Assembly (NCBI GenBank): GCA_944392655.1
Contig: CALXXL010000002.1
Location: 62,001 to 126,000, forward strand
From: an uncultured Victivallaceae bacterium
Lineage (GTDB): Bacteria > Verrucomicrobiota > Lentisphaeria > Victivallales > Victivallaceae
Direction of reading: 5' to 3'
DNA length: 64,000 nucleotides
Part shown: in pieces, positions 52,873-62,357 of the stretch
Layout: each line of letters opens with the position of its first letter
Numbering within the stretch: position 1 is the stretch's first letter
The notes under the pieces: model-generated
Databases searched by the model: none
Told to the model about the DNA's origin: nothing
What the model saw: only the letters and a program-made list of their open reading frames with translations
Position numbers and translations under genes: made by a program

Positions 52873-54798
52873 ATGTTTAAACTGATAAAACTGATTTTAC
52901 GCAGTAAAATATTCCGTATTTTTCTTTTGATTATCAGCATATTATGGATAATATTCCTGCCGCATTTATGGGATATGGCTGATGATGGAAATATTTCCGG
53001 ACTGCCTCCAAAAGAAGAGCAAATTTTTACTGGTGCGGCGGCTGAACCGGTAAATTTCCGGCAGATATCCGAAGCTCTTGCCGGGTTTAAGCAAGATGTA
53101 CCTGAGATAGCGGAAAAAGATCTTGAACCGCTGCACCGGATTTTCAAACTGGCGGCCTGCAAGCCGGATTTACGGGATAATGCGGAACACCGGGCGCAAT
53201 TTCTGGCGGCGCATGGCAGTGCCTGCGCCATGCTGCTCGCCTCCGGAGAGACCGGTGCCGCCGGAACCTATGCAACGCAACTGGAAGCCGCCGCGGGGAA
53301 TGAACCGGTATGGTCTGCGGTTGAATTCAATCCTGCGGCGCTGGCAGTAACTCCATTGCTGACTTGGGAAAACCGGGAGTTGAGCGACTTTTTTATGCGG
53401 GAAGCGGAGTGGCTGGCGGAGCTGCTGGCGTGGCAGGATGTCCCGGATGCACCTGAAGAGAGGATGAATACCATCATAAACTATATAGAGATTGCCAGGC
53501 GTCATCATCCGCTGGTCCGGGAACTTTTTTACGCTTTTAACGGAAAGAATCCGGAGCTGTTGAGCGAACTTTTTTTTCTGGCGGATAATTTCAGCGATGT
53601 GCTGGAACAAACCGGCCGCAACAATATTCCTTTAGCTGAGAGCGCTGAAGTTCTTGCGGTATCGCCGTCAATAAAGGATTACCGTTCCGCGGTTGAAATT
53701 GCCAATCTTCTTACGATATTCTATAACCGGGATAAGGCTCTGTGGCAACAACTGCGGGAAGTTCCGCACTTTTTCACGCTGTACACGCTTGCGCCGGAAG
53801 ATGCGGAAGCTCTGCTGACGGAATTCGGCACAGACCTCCCCGGATTCATCGTCATCCGTTATCCTGATGTAATTCCCTATGCGGCTAATGCCGTCCGGCA
53901 GAGTGGGGACACCGCCATTGTCATACTGGAGACGTACCACGCACTGCCCGAAATGGATAATTTTCTGAGCAATCCGTCATTGCGCCGCCGCCTGATTCCT
54001 TTTATTGGCCGTTTCGGGGATGAGGCGTTTGCCATGCTTTCCGATGATCCCCGTTGGGCGGAGCGTTACTTTCTGCCGGACGGCACACCGAATCCGGAAG
54101 CGACCACAGTCATTGACATGCTGCCGATAATCGGAGCGCCCTATACGCTGGGCAGGAATCTGCTTATGGGTTATCCGAGCAGCTGGGGCGAAGTCGGCTG
54201 GGCGGCGCTGGACATTGCCGACGGATTTCTGTTAATCGCCTCATTCGGCAGTTCAACGCCGTTAAGTGCGGCTAAAGGCGTAGCTAAATCATCGCTGAAA
54301 GCGGTGGAAAAGAATATTACCAGAATCCCCTTGCGTCAGGCCGGCAGAGATATTTTAAGTGCGGCGGCAAAGAGATCCTGGCGGCTTGCCGCAAAAAACT
54401 CAGTGCGTTTTGGCGCCGGACTGGCAACCGGCAGTATTAAGCCGTTATGGAGTGCGATACGCAAAACGCACACGCTCTGGCGCAACACGCCTCCTGCTGT
54501 CCGTAAATGGAGCAGCCGGGCTATGCTTGGCGCCGGCTTATATATAACGATAACTGAACGCTCGGCGAAACAGTATCCTGAAGCGATGAGCAATCTGGCG
54601 GAAACGCTCTCCCGTATTACTGAGGCTTCGGTCGAACACCTGAATAACGCTATGCAGGAGGCGGTCAATACCATTATTGATGCTTACGCGCCGCGCCACC
54701 CGTGGCAGAGGCGCGTTGTATCCATAACCGGACTGATAATACTGTTATTTCTCTGGAATGCGACATTGCGCTCCGGGAAACGGCAAAACGCCGCCTGA
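52873..54798 (+). CDS. unknown membrane-anchored protein
   Basis: 641 residues. One membrane helix at residues 14-30 and one near the end (about 614-632); between them a long helical soluble region. Residues 400-500 contain a Gly/Pro-rich 'DMLPIIGAPYTLGRNLLMGYPSSWGEVGWAALD' stretch and a basic Ala-rich region that might touch membrane. No catalytic motif recognised. It stands alone: the strand-opposite small-protein unit lies before it and 250 bases separate it from the next gene. Confidence 0.65.
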   Translation: MFKLIKLILRSKIFRIFLLIISILWIIFLPHLWDMADDGNISGLPPKEEQIFTGAAAEPVNFRQISEALAGFKQDVPEIAEKDLEPLHRIFKLAACKPDLRDNAEHRAQFLAAHGSACAMLLASGETGAAGTYATQLEAAAGNEPVWSAVEFNPAALAVTPLLTWENRELSDFFMREAEWLAELLAWQDVPDAPEERMNTIINYIEIARRHHPLVRELFYAFNGKNPELLSELFFLADNFSDVLEQTGRNNIPLAESAEVLAVSPSIKDYRSAVEIANLLTIFYNRDKALWQQLREVPHFFTLYTLAPEDAEALLTEFGTDLPGFIVIRYPDVIPYAANAVRQSGDTAIVILETYHALPEMDNFLSNPSLRRRLIPFIGRFGDEAFAMLSDDPRWAERYFLPDGTPNPEATTVIDMLPIIGAPYTLGRNLLMGYPSSWGEVGWAALDIADGFLLIASFGSSTPLSAAKGVAKSSLKAVEKNITRIPLRQAGRDILSAAAKRSWRLAAKNSVRFGAGLATGSIKPLWSAIRKTHTLWRNTPPAVRKWSSRAMLGAGLYITITERSAKQYPEAMSNLAETLSRITEASVEHLNNAMQEAVNTIIDAYAPRHPWQRRVVSITGLIILLFLWNATLRSGKRQNAA

Positions 54799-54989
54799 CC
54801 GTCTATTACGCCGCAACCGGTATACCTCTTTTTTCCTTCAAGCACTCCACTGCCTTGACTGGCTTAATGCAAATAAAACCATTATCTGCGAAGATGGCAT
54901 TGTCCCTTATCCAAAACGATAAAAATCTATTTTTTATGCTATATTATTTATTATCGAATAAAAAATAATTTAAAACTACATTAATATTT

Positions 54990-55017
54990 TTGCATTGAAG
55001 AATATTTGCATTATAGT
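54990..55017 (+). promoter_or_regulatory. promoter of the CsgG-like pair
   Basis: TTGCAT (54990-54995), 16 bases, TATAGT (55012-55017), 30 bases before the ATG at 55048. Confidence 0.5.
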
Positions 55018-55047
55018 TTCTTTTATTAAAAATATAAGGAGCTGAAA

Positions 55048-56031
55048 ATGATGCACAAAATGCTGAAATTAATTTGCGCCGGAGTGGCTGCAACTGCAAT
55101 AGTCTTCCTGTCGGGTTGCGTATCCGCTCCCGGCGACTATAAGTATATAGCAGGAAAAGATGATGTTCAACTCTCGCAAGAGGTAAAAGATTTTCTGAGG
55201 AGATCGGAACAGCGGTTCAAGGTTGCGGTGCTGCCGGAAAGTGAGAGTTACAGGAATAAGTATGTAAAGAAATATGAGCTGAACCGTCTTGTCGGCGATA
55301 AACTTGAACACCAGTGTTCCAAACTTTCCACGTTTGATGTCATTGCCCGTCAGGAATTGGATGTGGTTTTAGACGAACAGGATCTGAATAATCTATCCAC
55401 CGCCGATCCCTCGATTCAAATTGAAAAAATTGATGCAGTTTTATTATATTCCATCACCTCGTGCGCTTTGAACTCCGACTATTTCATCACAACAGATTAT
55501 GATCTTGAAAAGAACAAATTAGTCAAAAAGCGGGTCCGGAAATACCGTGCCTCCGTAACGCTCAGCATTTCAATGGTGGATCCTCAAACTCAGGGAAAAA
55601 CTTTTTCTGAAGTCGTTGAGGGCGAATCATCATGGCAGGATGGAAACGCGCCGGATCTGCTTATGCGTGAAGCGATAGATCTTGCGTTGGATGAATTTAT
55701 GAAAAAGATGGCCTATCACTTCTATCAGCGCGGCTACGTTATTCAAACCGTAGGCGGCGGCCGCTGGGCCAAGATTTCATTGAGTGCGGAGGCGGGAATA
55801 CGCCCGAACACCCAGGTGGAGTTCTGCATAACCGACATCAACGGTCAAATTCTTCCATTTGCCTATGGTGAGGTGCGGGAGGTCAACAATAAAGACTCCT
55901 GGGTCATGGTATATAATTATAAAGATGCCAATGTCAGGAACAACACTCTGGTACGCGTCTCCTCCAATCAGAAGCGTGATTTTGCCCAGCAGTTAGCTGA
56001 TACTTTAGGACTTATTTACGGGGCGGAATAA
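55048..56031 (+). CDS. CsgG-like lipoprotein
   Basis: 327 residues. Lipobox L21-S-G-C24 ends the signal. The core resembles CsgG-type proteins: 'FKVAVLPE', 'VGDKLEHQCSKLSTFDVIAR' followed by 'QELDVVLDEQDL', then a strand pair with 'DAVLLYSITSC'. CsgG forms secretion pores or assembly factors in the outer membrane. Whether this one makes a pore is unknown. AAGGAG precedes the ATG. The next gene starts one base after its stop. Confidence 0.7.
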   Translation: MMHKMLKLICAGVAATAIVFLSGCVSAPGDYKYIAGKDDVQLSQEVKDFLRRSEQRFKVAVLPESESYRNKYVKKYELNRLVGDKLEHQCSKLSTFDVIARQELDVVLDEQDLNNLSTADPSIQIEKIDAVLLYSITSCALNSDYFITTDYDLEKNKLVKKRVRKYRASVTLSISMVDPQTQGKTFSEVVEGESSWQDGNAPDLLMREAIDLALDEFMKKMAYHFYQRGYVIQTVGGGRWAKISLSAEAGIRPNTQVEFCITDINGQILPFAYGEVREVNNKDSWVMVYNYKDANVRNNTLVRVSSNQKRDFAQQLADTLGLIYGAE

Positions 56032-56032
56032 T

Positions 56033-57004
56033 ATGCGGTCACTCTACACTCTGCTTTTATCCGGTCTACTGTCAATTACCGCCTGGCATAATATATGCGC
56101 CGGAGAAAAAATTCTCATTGGAGTTGATACACTAACCAACAGCTCTGCGGCCGGTGATGACATTCTGACAACGCTGAAATCGCGTCTGGAAAACTCATTT
56201 GCCCGGAATGAGCAGTTTGCAGTAATTGCCGACCGGGCCAAACTGGTGGAGCAGAGTAAGGATGCCGCACCTGATGCCACCGTAATCGGCATTCGCGGCA
56301 ACGTTTTGTCAGTAAACCTCACCTCATCATATTTCACCCGGAACAAGCGCCGATACATAAGAACATTCTGCACAATAGAGATGTCGGTACAGCTTTGCGA
56401 CATGAAAAGCAGCCTGATAAGAGAAAGCAAACAGGTAAAAGCCACCTCCACACCAATTATAGAAGCGTCTACGAGAAGTTCTACCACGGTTTCTTCGCGG
56501 CGTGCCAGTGAAATAAACGTCAGGGATTTCTCCTCCACAGAAGCCGCAGCATACTATGATGCGCTTCAGAAAGCGGTAGACGAAACATTTGAACTGCTTA
56601 TAAACAAGCTGTATCCTCTCTATGTTGCGGCAGTCAGCAACAATCAGATCTATATAAATCTTCCTGTGCCGGAGTTATTGAAAACTGACTCTGCCGATAC
56701 TGTATTTGAGATTTTGCAGCTTGGTGAAGAGATTATTGATCCCGATACTGGAAGAGTTATTGGCAGAACTGAAAATCGTGTTATGCTCGCAAAACTGCAT
56801 CATATAGATAAAAATTTTGCAATTGCAGTCCCGATAGACGGCCACGATAATCTGCCTCTGCTCCGGAAAGAGCTGGATATCTATCATGAAAAGGCAGCTC
56901 AATCCACATCTGATTCAGCAGAAATCCACCCGCCGTTTCTGGCACGTCCGCTTCCGGATCAGAATACAGCTGAAGCGATGAAGAACCGTTTCCGGCGGCA
57001 TTGA
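56033..57004 (+). CDS. exported CsgG-like partner protein
   Basis: 323 residues. Signal peptide of about 24 residues without lipobox (ends near NICAGE). The mature part has the same order as its neighbour: 'ILIGVDTL', 'LKSRLENSFARNEQFAVIADRAKLVEQ', then a strand region with 'IRTFCTIEMSVQLCDM', so it seems a diverged relative. It is cotranscribed with the lipoprotein one base upstream, suggesting the two form a complex. A terminator follows. Confidence 0.65.
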   Translation: MRSLYTLLLSGLLSITAWHNICAGEKILIGVDTLTNSSAAGDDILTTLKSRLENSFARNEQFAVIADRAKLVEQSKDAAPDATVIGIRGNVLSVNLTSSYFTRNKRRYIRTFCTIEMSVQLCDMKSSLIRESKQVKATSTPIIEASTRSSTTVSSRRASEINVRDFSSTEAAAYYDALQKAVDETFELLINKLYPLYVAAVSNNQIYINLPVPELLKTDSADTVFEILQLGEEIIDPDTGRVIGRTENRVMLAKLHHIDKNFAIAVPIDGHDNLPLLRKELDIYHEKAAQSTSDSAEIHPPFLARPLPDQNTAEAMKNRFRRH

Positions 57005-57100
57005 ACGATACCAATCCAAATATGTCCCAGACCGCATTCTGAAAATCCGTCAGTCGCATCTACGGCTCAACAGTCTCGTCTGTGTTGTAATTCATGCAAT

Positions 57101-57138
57101 AAAAAAAAGCCGCTCACTTAAACGGGAGCGGCTTTTTT
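57101..57138. terminator. bidirectional terminator
   Basis: Stem agccgctc/gagcggct (57108-57115 with 57126-57133) between an A-run and a T-run. Serves the CsgG-like pair and the convergent fba. Confidence 0.88.
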
Positions 57139-57162
57139 GAATATCAATCTTATTTCAGATTA

Positions 57163-58140
57163 TCAATCCCAGGCATGACCGGCAGAACCGAGAACTTCGC
57201 GGTTCTTGCGTTCATAGAGTTCCTTAAGCGCGGTACGAGCCGGGCCGAGGTATTTGCGCGGGTCGAATTCTTCGGGCTTGTCATGGAAGACCTTGCGGAT
57301 AGCAGCGGTCATAGCCAGACGGCCGTCGGAGTCGATATTGATTTTGCATACAGCTGAGCGGGCAGCTTCGCGCAACTGATCTTCACCGATACCGATAGCA
57401 TCTTTCAGTTTACCGCCGTTTTCATTGATGATCTTAACCAGATCCTGCGGTACGGAGCTTGAACCGTGCAGAACGATCGGGAAACCGGGGATGCGTTTTT
57501 CGATTTCAGCGAGGATGTCGAGGCGGATTTTCGGATTGTCGCCCGGTTTGAATTTGTAAGCGCCATGGCTGGTACCGATAGCGATAGCCAAGCTGTCAAC
57601 GCCAGTGCGTTTTACGAAGTCTTCCACTTCTTCCGGACGGGTGTAGGTGTGTTTTTCAGCCTTAACATCATCTTCAACGCCGGCGAGAACGCCGAGTTCG
57701 CCTTCAACGGTCACGTCATGAGCGTGAGCGTATTCAACCACTTTACGGGTCAAAGCGACGTTATCTTCATAGCTCAGGTGAGAGCCGTCAATCATAACCG
57801 AGCTGAAGCCGTAGTCGATACAGCTTTTGCAGGTTTCAAAATCCGGGCCGTGGTCAAGGTGCAGAACAATCGGGATGCACTTGCCATTGTTAAGTTCCTT
57901 GGCATATTCAACTGCGCCCTGGGCCATATAGCGCAGCAGGGTCTGGTTGGCATATTCACGCGCGCCTTTGGAAACCTGAAGAATCAACGGGGATTCAGTT
58001 TCCACGCAAGCCTGAATAATCGCCTGTAGCTGTTCCATATTATTGAAGTTGTACGCCGGGATAGCGTATCCGCCCTTAATGGCCTTGGCAAAAAGTTCCT
58101 TGGTATTCACCAGGCCAAGACTTTTGTAACTGATAGTCAT
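57163..58140 (-). CDS. fba: class II fructose-bisphosphate aldolase
   Basis: 325 residues. Zinc-binding His in HLDHGPDFETC, SSVMIDGSHLSYEDNVALTR, EGELGVLAG, IGTSHGAYKF, VLHGSSSVP and the INIDSDGRLA phosphate-binding part are all present. It splits fructose-1,6-bisphosphate in glycolysis and forms it in gluconeogenesis. AGGAG precedes the ATG. Single-gene unit with its own promoter and terminator. Confidence 0.97.
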   Translation of the reverse strand: MTISYKSLGLVNTKELFAKAIKGGYAIPAYNFNNMEQLQAIIQACVETESPLILQVSKGAREYANQTLLRYMAQGAVEYAKELNNGKCIPIVLHLDHGPDFETCKSCIDYGFSSVMIDGSHLSYEDNVALTRKVVEYAHAHDVTVEGELGVLAGVEDDVKAEKHTYTRPEEVEDFVKRTGVDSLAIAIGTSHGAYKFKPGDNPKIRLDILAEIEKRIPGFPIVLHGSSSVPQDLVKIINENGGKLKDAIGIGEDQLREAARSAVCKINIDSDGRLAMTAAIRKVFHDKPEEFDPRKYLGPARTALKELYERKNREVLGSAGHAWD

Positions 58141-58202
58141 TTTTGGCTCTCCTGTGGTTAATTGTTGTTATATATTGAAATATTATTCAACAACGTTTAT
58201 AT

Positions 58203-58230
58203 AATTTACTGCCAGTAACATAAAATACAA
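58203..58230 (-). promoter_or_regulatory. fba promoter
   Basis: On the minus strand TTGTAT (58225-58230), 16 bases, TAAATT (58203-58208), 62 bases before the ATG. Confidence 0.5.
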
Positions 58231-58765
58231 TCCCCAAAGTAAAAAAAGACGCAATAATCACTGTCATTAATTACCGGAAGCAGGCCGCCGGAAGGAATTA
58301 AAGCGGTACCGTATTTTCAAGGATCGACATGGTCATCATAAATCCGGCACATATTCTAAAAAACGCAATTGATTACTTTACAAGATACGTTTTATAAAAC
58401 GCTCTATCACCGCCGGACGTTGAAGAAATACTTTTTGCCGTTATCAGAATCTATCCATTCAGAGTTGCAGCCGCTCTCAACTTCCGCCGGGAATTTTGCC
58501 ATACATGACCGTTTATTATGGCTAACAGAATCATCATCCAATGGTATATTCCGCCTTCAATGCGATATCCTCAACAATCCGGCACGGGCTCTTAAAATTT
58601 GTCCGAAACATCCATTTTGCTGTTTGCCAATATATATCTAATGCCGTAGTTCAACGTCAAATCTCAAGTTTTACATTTTAGAATTATCCGATTGAAAACA
58701 TTTTTAATTTTAAAGTTTAAACCGCTTCAGCAATGTATCGAACAATCCGATATTTCTATTTTAGT
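58231..58765. other. intergenic stretch without a supported gene
   Basis: About 530 bases between the fba promoter and the pseudopilin terminator. A 90-codon open frame at 58369-58641 has no ribosome site and no family likeness, so I do not call it. I see no RNA gene, repeat or remnant that I can name. Confidence 0.5.
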
Positions 58766-58796
58766 AAAAAAAAAGCCCGTCTTGATGACGGGCTTT
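58766..58796 (-). terminator. terminator of the pseudopilin-like gene
   Basis: A 10-bp stem (aaagcccgtc 58772-58781 with gacgggcttt 58787-58796) followed on the minus strand by a T-run. Confidence 0.88.
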
Positions 58797-58819
58797 CAAG
58801 ATAATCTGGATATTTCAGA

Positions 58820-59719
58820 TTAATCAATCGCGTATTCGGAACGGTCGTCAGCGTTATTGCTCATTACGTTACCGTTGATGTCGCGGTTGAAGATACGCAT
58901 CCCTGCGGCGTCATAGATAGCGCCGATCTTGGAGAGTTCGAGCATCTGAACTGCGTCCTTCATGCTGCCGACGTGACCGTCAGCATATCCGGCATTACCA
59001 TCGCCCATGTGACGGGCGGAAACGGTGGAGCTCGGCGGATCTGACGGAGCAACATCGGAACGGCGATAGAAGGTCATAGCCTGGCTACCGGGAGCAGCGG
59101 TATCATTGTTTTCATTCTGAGCCCAGGTCATAGTGGTTTCAGAAATCAACACGAAAGTAGACGGATTGGAGATATTGGATGTCTTGATTGCCTGACCACC
59201 GGAGTTACCCTCAAACACAATATCCCAGAAGTGAGATTTATCCTGTTCATAATCTTCTGCGGTAGTCTGAGAAACGACCGGCACACCGTAGCTGTAGTTA
59301 CCATACCAAGTGCCATCGCTAAAGGCGCCGCTCGGGCAGTAAGTAATCGGGCGTCCTTCCGGACCCATACCTTCGCGTTCATTACCGGTACTGACGTCGT
59401 AACCGGAGTCACCGATAGCTTCAACTGCGTAGTCTTTTTCGTCCAGGCTGTAAACCGGCATATTCAGCCCCAATTCATTACGCAGCGCCAATGTTGCGCG
59501 ATACCATCCGGAGAAGTAGCAACCATAACCGATCAGCCACGGGTCATAGCTTACGCCGTAGGTCTGAACAGCCAGCAGACACTGTTTAAGGTTGCCAGAG
59601 CAAGAGGCTTTCTTGGCCAATTCCTTGGCTTTGCCCAATGATGGCAGCAGCATAGCCGCCAGAATTGCGATAATCGCAATGACTACCAACAACTCAATCA
59701 ATGTAAATTTTTTTTTCAT
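58820..59719 (-). CDS. type IV pseudopilin-like protein with H-x9-DG motif
   Basis: 299 residues. The start [20 protein letters not shown] is a type III prepilin signal: K-F-T-L-I-E with Glu5 after the cleavage site, then a hydrophobic helix. A Cys-poor globular part follows and near the C-terminus [18 protein letters not shown] gives the H-x9-DG pattern. This family, with the DUF1559-like layout, is very numerous in Lentisphaerota, Planctomycetes and Verrucomicrobia. Function is not known; it probably forms surface or secretion pseudopili. No pilus gene lies beside it. Confidence 0.9.
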   Translation of the reverse strand: MKKKFTLIELLVVIAIIAILAAMLLPSLGKAKELAKKASCSGNLKQCLLAVQTYGVSYDPWLIGYGCYFSGWYRATLALRNELGLNMPVYSLDEKDYAVEAIGDSGYDVSTGNEREGMGPEGRPITYCPSGAFSDGTWYGNYSYGVPVVSQTTAEDYEQDKSHFWDIVFEGNSGGQAIKTSNISNPSTFVLISETTMTWAQNENNDTAAPGSQAMTFYRRSDVAPSDPPSSTVSARHMGDGNAGYADGHVGSMKDAVQMLELSKIGAIYDAAGMRIFNRDINGNVMSNNADDRSEYAID

Positions 59720-59781
59720 ACTGAATTTGCCTTTATTGGTTAAGTATTTTTTTATAGATTGTCGTTATAATAGCTGTTTCT

Positions 59782-59810
59782 AATGTAGCATATAATTTAA
59801 AAAAAAGCAA
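59782..59810 (-). promoter_or_regulatory. possible pseudopilin promoter
   Basis: On the minus strand TTGCTT (59805-59810), 17 bases, TACATT (59782-59787). The 307-base gap to lpdA is otherwise AT-rich sequence without a gene. Confidence 0.35.
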
Positions 59811-60026
59811 TATTTCAACATTAAAATTATCTTAATTTTTTTAATATCACAATTTTAAAACTTTTTTCAAACAGCACAAACATTTATATAAACGTTTTAA
59901 TTTGAACGTATTAAAATAAAATCAGGAATACGTATAATTACTTTTGGTATTTTTACAAAATTTGAATTACAGATTTTCAATATATATTAAAGCGGTTAAA
60001 AATTCAAATAATGAGGACCACTTATA

Positions 60027-61412
60027 ATGAAAATATTTGATGTTATTGTGATAGGTTCCGGTCCCGGCGGCTACACTGCGGCGCTGGAAGCGGCGCGGCT
60101 GAATCTGGCAACGTTGATAATTGAAAGCGGTCAGCTTGGCGGAGTATGCCTCAACACAGGTTGCATTCCAAGTAAAACGTTAATATATGAAGCCGGAGAA
60201 TACGCTCTGCTGCGGAAAAAATTTCCGGCATCGCTTCCGGAAGCTGCCTTACTGTTTCCGGAAATCCTGAGCCGCACTCAAGCAAAGGCGGCGGCGTTGT
60301 GCAGCGGAGTAGAATCGCTGCTTTCCAGAGCGGGGGTGGAAATCGTCTATGGGAAAGCAGCCTTTACATCGCCCAAATCAGTTATAATAAATGATGAAAC
60401 AGAATACAGTGCAGAAAACATCATAATTGCGACAGGGACATCTCCTGTAATGCCTGATATTCTTCCTTCCGGAGCACGGATTCTGAATTCCGAGTCGGTT
60501 TGGCATCTGTCGGAGCTTCCAAGTTCAATAGCTATTATGGGCGGCGGAGTAATCGGCTGTGAACTTGCCTCGGCCTTGGCGGATCTTGGGGTCAAGGTAA
60601 CGGTATTTGAAATGGCGGAAGAGATATTGCCTGGGGTGGATCATGAACTAGTCCGGGCTTTAAAGCGGGCGTTTGAAGCAAAATCCATTCAGCTTCTCAC
60701 CTCCTCTGCCATAGATACAGTTGAATTGACAGCCAGCGGAGTAAAGCTCACGTCCGGCGGTCAGGATTACTTTGCAGATTACTTATTATCCGCGGTCGGG
60801 CGCAAACCGAATTCCGGGGAATTGAATCTTGAAGCTGCTGGAGTTGAGTGCGACCGGCGTGGATTTATAAAGATTGATGAATTCTGCCGTACGACGGTAC
60901 CGAACATCTATGCAATTGGCGACATTACTGGCAAGATGCTGCTTGCACATACAGCGTCTGCTATGGGCAAGAGTGCGGTACGCAATATTACCGGTAGCGG
61001 CAAAGAGTTCAGCACAGATGGTATTCCGGCGGTAATATTCACGCATCCGGAGCTTGCGTCAGTCGGGTTGACGGAGAATGCAGCAAAAGCGCAGAATATA
61101 CATTATAATACAGGTCGTTTTCCGTTTGCCGCGCTTGGGCGTGCGGTAGCGGAAGATGCGCCCGACGGCATGGTCAAGATTATAGCGGAAGAAGATTCGG
61201 GTCGTATTCTGGGCGCCCACATTGCCGGCAAGAATGCCGGTGAACTGATTGCAGCGATGACGCTGGCGGTCAAGAAGGGCCTTACCGCCGCCGAAGTTGG
61301 AGAAACAATTCAGGCGCATCCGACTTACGGTGAAGCTTTAAGTGAATGTGCTGACGCAGTAGACAATCGATCGCTTGCGCTGCCGTTAAGAAGAAAAAAA
61401 ATGCAAAAATAG
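60027..61412 (+). CDS. lpdA: dihydrolipoyl dehydrogenase
   Basis: 461 residues. FAD fingerprint VIGSGPGGYTAALEA (residues 8-22), redox disulfide GGVC41LNTGC46IPSK, NAD fingerprint IMGGGVIGCELASALADLG, IYAIGDITGKMLLAHTA, and catalytic HPTYGEALSE at the C-terminus. It reoxidises lipoamide in pyruvate or 2-oxoglutarate dehydrogenase or glycine cleavage. It is alone here, with no E1/E2 gene, so which complex it serves is unclear. GAGGA precedes the ATG. Confidence 0.96.
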   Translation: MKIFDVIVIGSGPGGYTAALEAARLNLATLIIESGQLGGVCLNTGCIPSKTLIYEAGEYALLRKKFPASLPEAALLFPEILSRTQAKAAALCSGVESLLSRAGVEIVYGKAAFTSPKSVIINDETEYSAENIIIATGTSPVMPDILPSGARILNSESVWHLSELPSSIAIMGGGVIGCELASALADLGVKVTVFEMAEEILPGVDHELVRALKRAFEAKSIQLLTSSAIDTVELTASGVKLTSGGQDYFADYLLSAVGRKPNSGELNLEAAGVECDRRGFIKIDEFCRTTVPNIYAIGDITGKMLLAHTASAMGKSAVRNITGSGKEFSTDGIPAVIFTHPELASVGLTENAAKAQNIHYNTGRFPFAALGRAVAEDAPDGMVKIIAEEDSGRILGAHIAGKNAGELIAAMTLAVKKGLTAAEVGETIQAHPTYGEALSECADAVDNRSLALPLRRKKMQK

Positions 61413-61435
61413 TTTTTCTTTCCAGTATGTTTTCA

Positions 61436-61463
61436 TTGACTTTAGTCAAAAAAGCAATATGTT
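61436..61463 (+). promoter_or_regulatory. promoter of the 259-residue membrane protein gene
   Basis: TTGACT (61436-61441), 16 bases, TATGTT (61458-61463), 62 bases before the ATG. One of the best promoters in the window. Confidence 0.65.
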
Positions 61464-61525
61464 AAAGGGTGTATATATATAATTTTTAAAGTATTTAACC
61501 AAAATAAAAAACTATGGAGTGAAAA

Positions 61526-62305
61526 ATGACATTCGGTTTTTTGCAAATTATTTTAGGTCTGGTTGCTCTTGGAGCAATGGTAGGAATCTATTTCATTAAC
61601 AAGAAGCAGAGTCCTCAGGGGCAGTCTATGTCGCTTCTGTTGCTGGCGGTGTTCATTATTGCCGGCGGAGCGTTCCTGTGGACCTCCAACATTCTCTCGG
61701 TTATCGGTATTGGCCAGACCAGACAGGAAAAGATGCGTGAAGATGGTCAGCAGTTCTATGCCAGTCAGGCGTTTGTCCTTGGCAACAAGATAGGGGCTGG
61801 CCAGAAAGTGCTTATCATTGTAGACGATACAGACAAAGAAGCGCTTGATGCCAACAAATCCTCCAATGTTGTGGCATTTGATGAAGTTTTCAAAGAAACT
61901 CCTGCCGGAGCCGATTATATTATTGACACTCCGGAACTTTCTATGCTGAAGAATCTTTCTGAAGATCAGAAGCTTGCCCGCCGCTCGATGGCCGGATACT
62001 CTATGACTGTTACTCCTGACGACTACAACAAGCTGGTTGACAAGCACAATCCTGATGTAATTATTATTGCAGCCGGTCTTCCTGCCGGCTCACCTGCCGG
62101 CATCCGTTGCATCAAAAAGAACAACAAGACTCCAGTATATCTCTCCTATAAATCCGGTATCAGAAGAGACATGGCTGAGCAGCTGGTTGGTGAAGGCTAT
62201 GTTGCCGGAGCGATTGTCCGCACCAACAAATCCCAGAAAGATGCGGTTGCTTCAGCCGACCTTCAGGAAAGCTTTGATCAGATGTACAGCTACATTGGCG
62301 AATAA
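61526..62305 (+). CDS. unknown membrane-anchored protein
   Basis: 259 residues. Two hydrophobic segments (residues 5-24 and 36-52) and then a soluble domain with 'KVLIIVDD', 'PDVIIIAAGLPAGSPAG' and 'TPVYLSYKSG', an alternating strand-helix arrangement that looks Rossmann-like. The family is not recognised. Monocistronic, with its own strong promoter and a terminator 15 bases after the stop, so likely well expressed. Confidence 0.72.
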   Translation: MTFGFLQIILGLVALGAMVGIYFINKKQSPQGQSMSLLLLAVFIIAGGAFLWTSNILSVIGIGQTRQEKMREDGQQFYASQAFVLGNKIGAGQKVLIIVDDTDKEALDANKSSNVVAFDEVFKETPAGADYIIDTPELSMLKNLSEDQKLARRSMAGYSMTVTPDDYNKLVDKHNPDVIIIAAGLPAGSPAGIRCIKKNNKTPVYLSYKSGIRRDMAEQLVGEGYVAGAIVRTNKSQKDAVASADLQESFDQMYSYIGE

Positions 62306-62320
62306 CAGCTAGCTGATTTC

Positions 62321-62349
62321 AACCGCCCTGTATCCGGGGCGGTTTTTTT
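62321..62349 (+). terminator. terminator after the unknown membrane protein gene
   Basis: Stem aaccgccc/gggcggtt (62321-62328 with 62337-62344) and a T7 run. Confidence 0.88.
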
Positions 62350-62357
62350 GTATAGTT

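Noticed and set aside
54702-54968. 88-codon frame extending past the 641-residue gene
   Set aside because: It overlaps the end of that gene in another frame and continues into AT-rich intergenic sequence without a start signal.
58369-58641. 90-codon plus-strand frame in the fba-pseudopilin gap
   Set aside because: No ribosome site, no family likeness, composition unlike the neighbouring genes.
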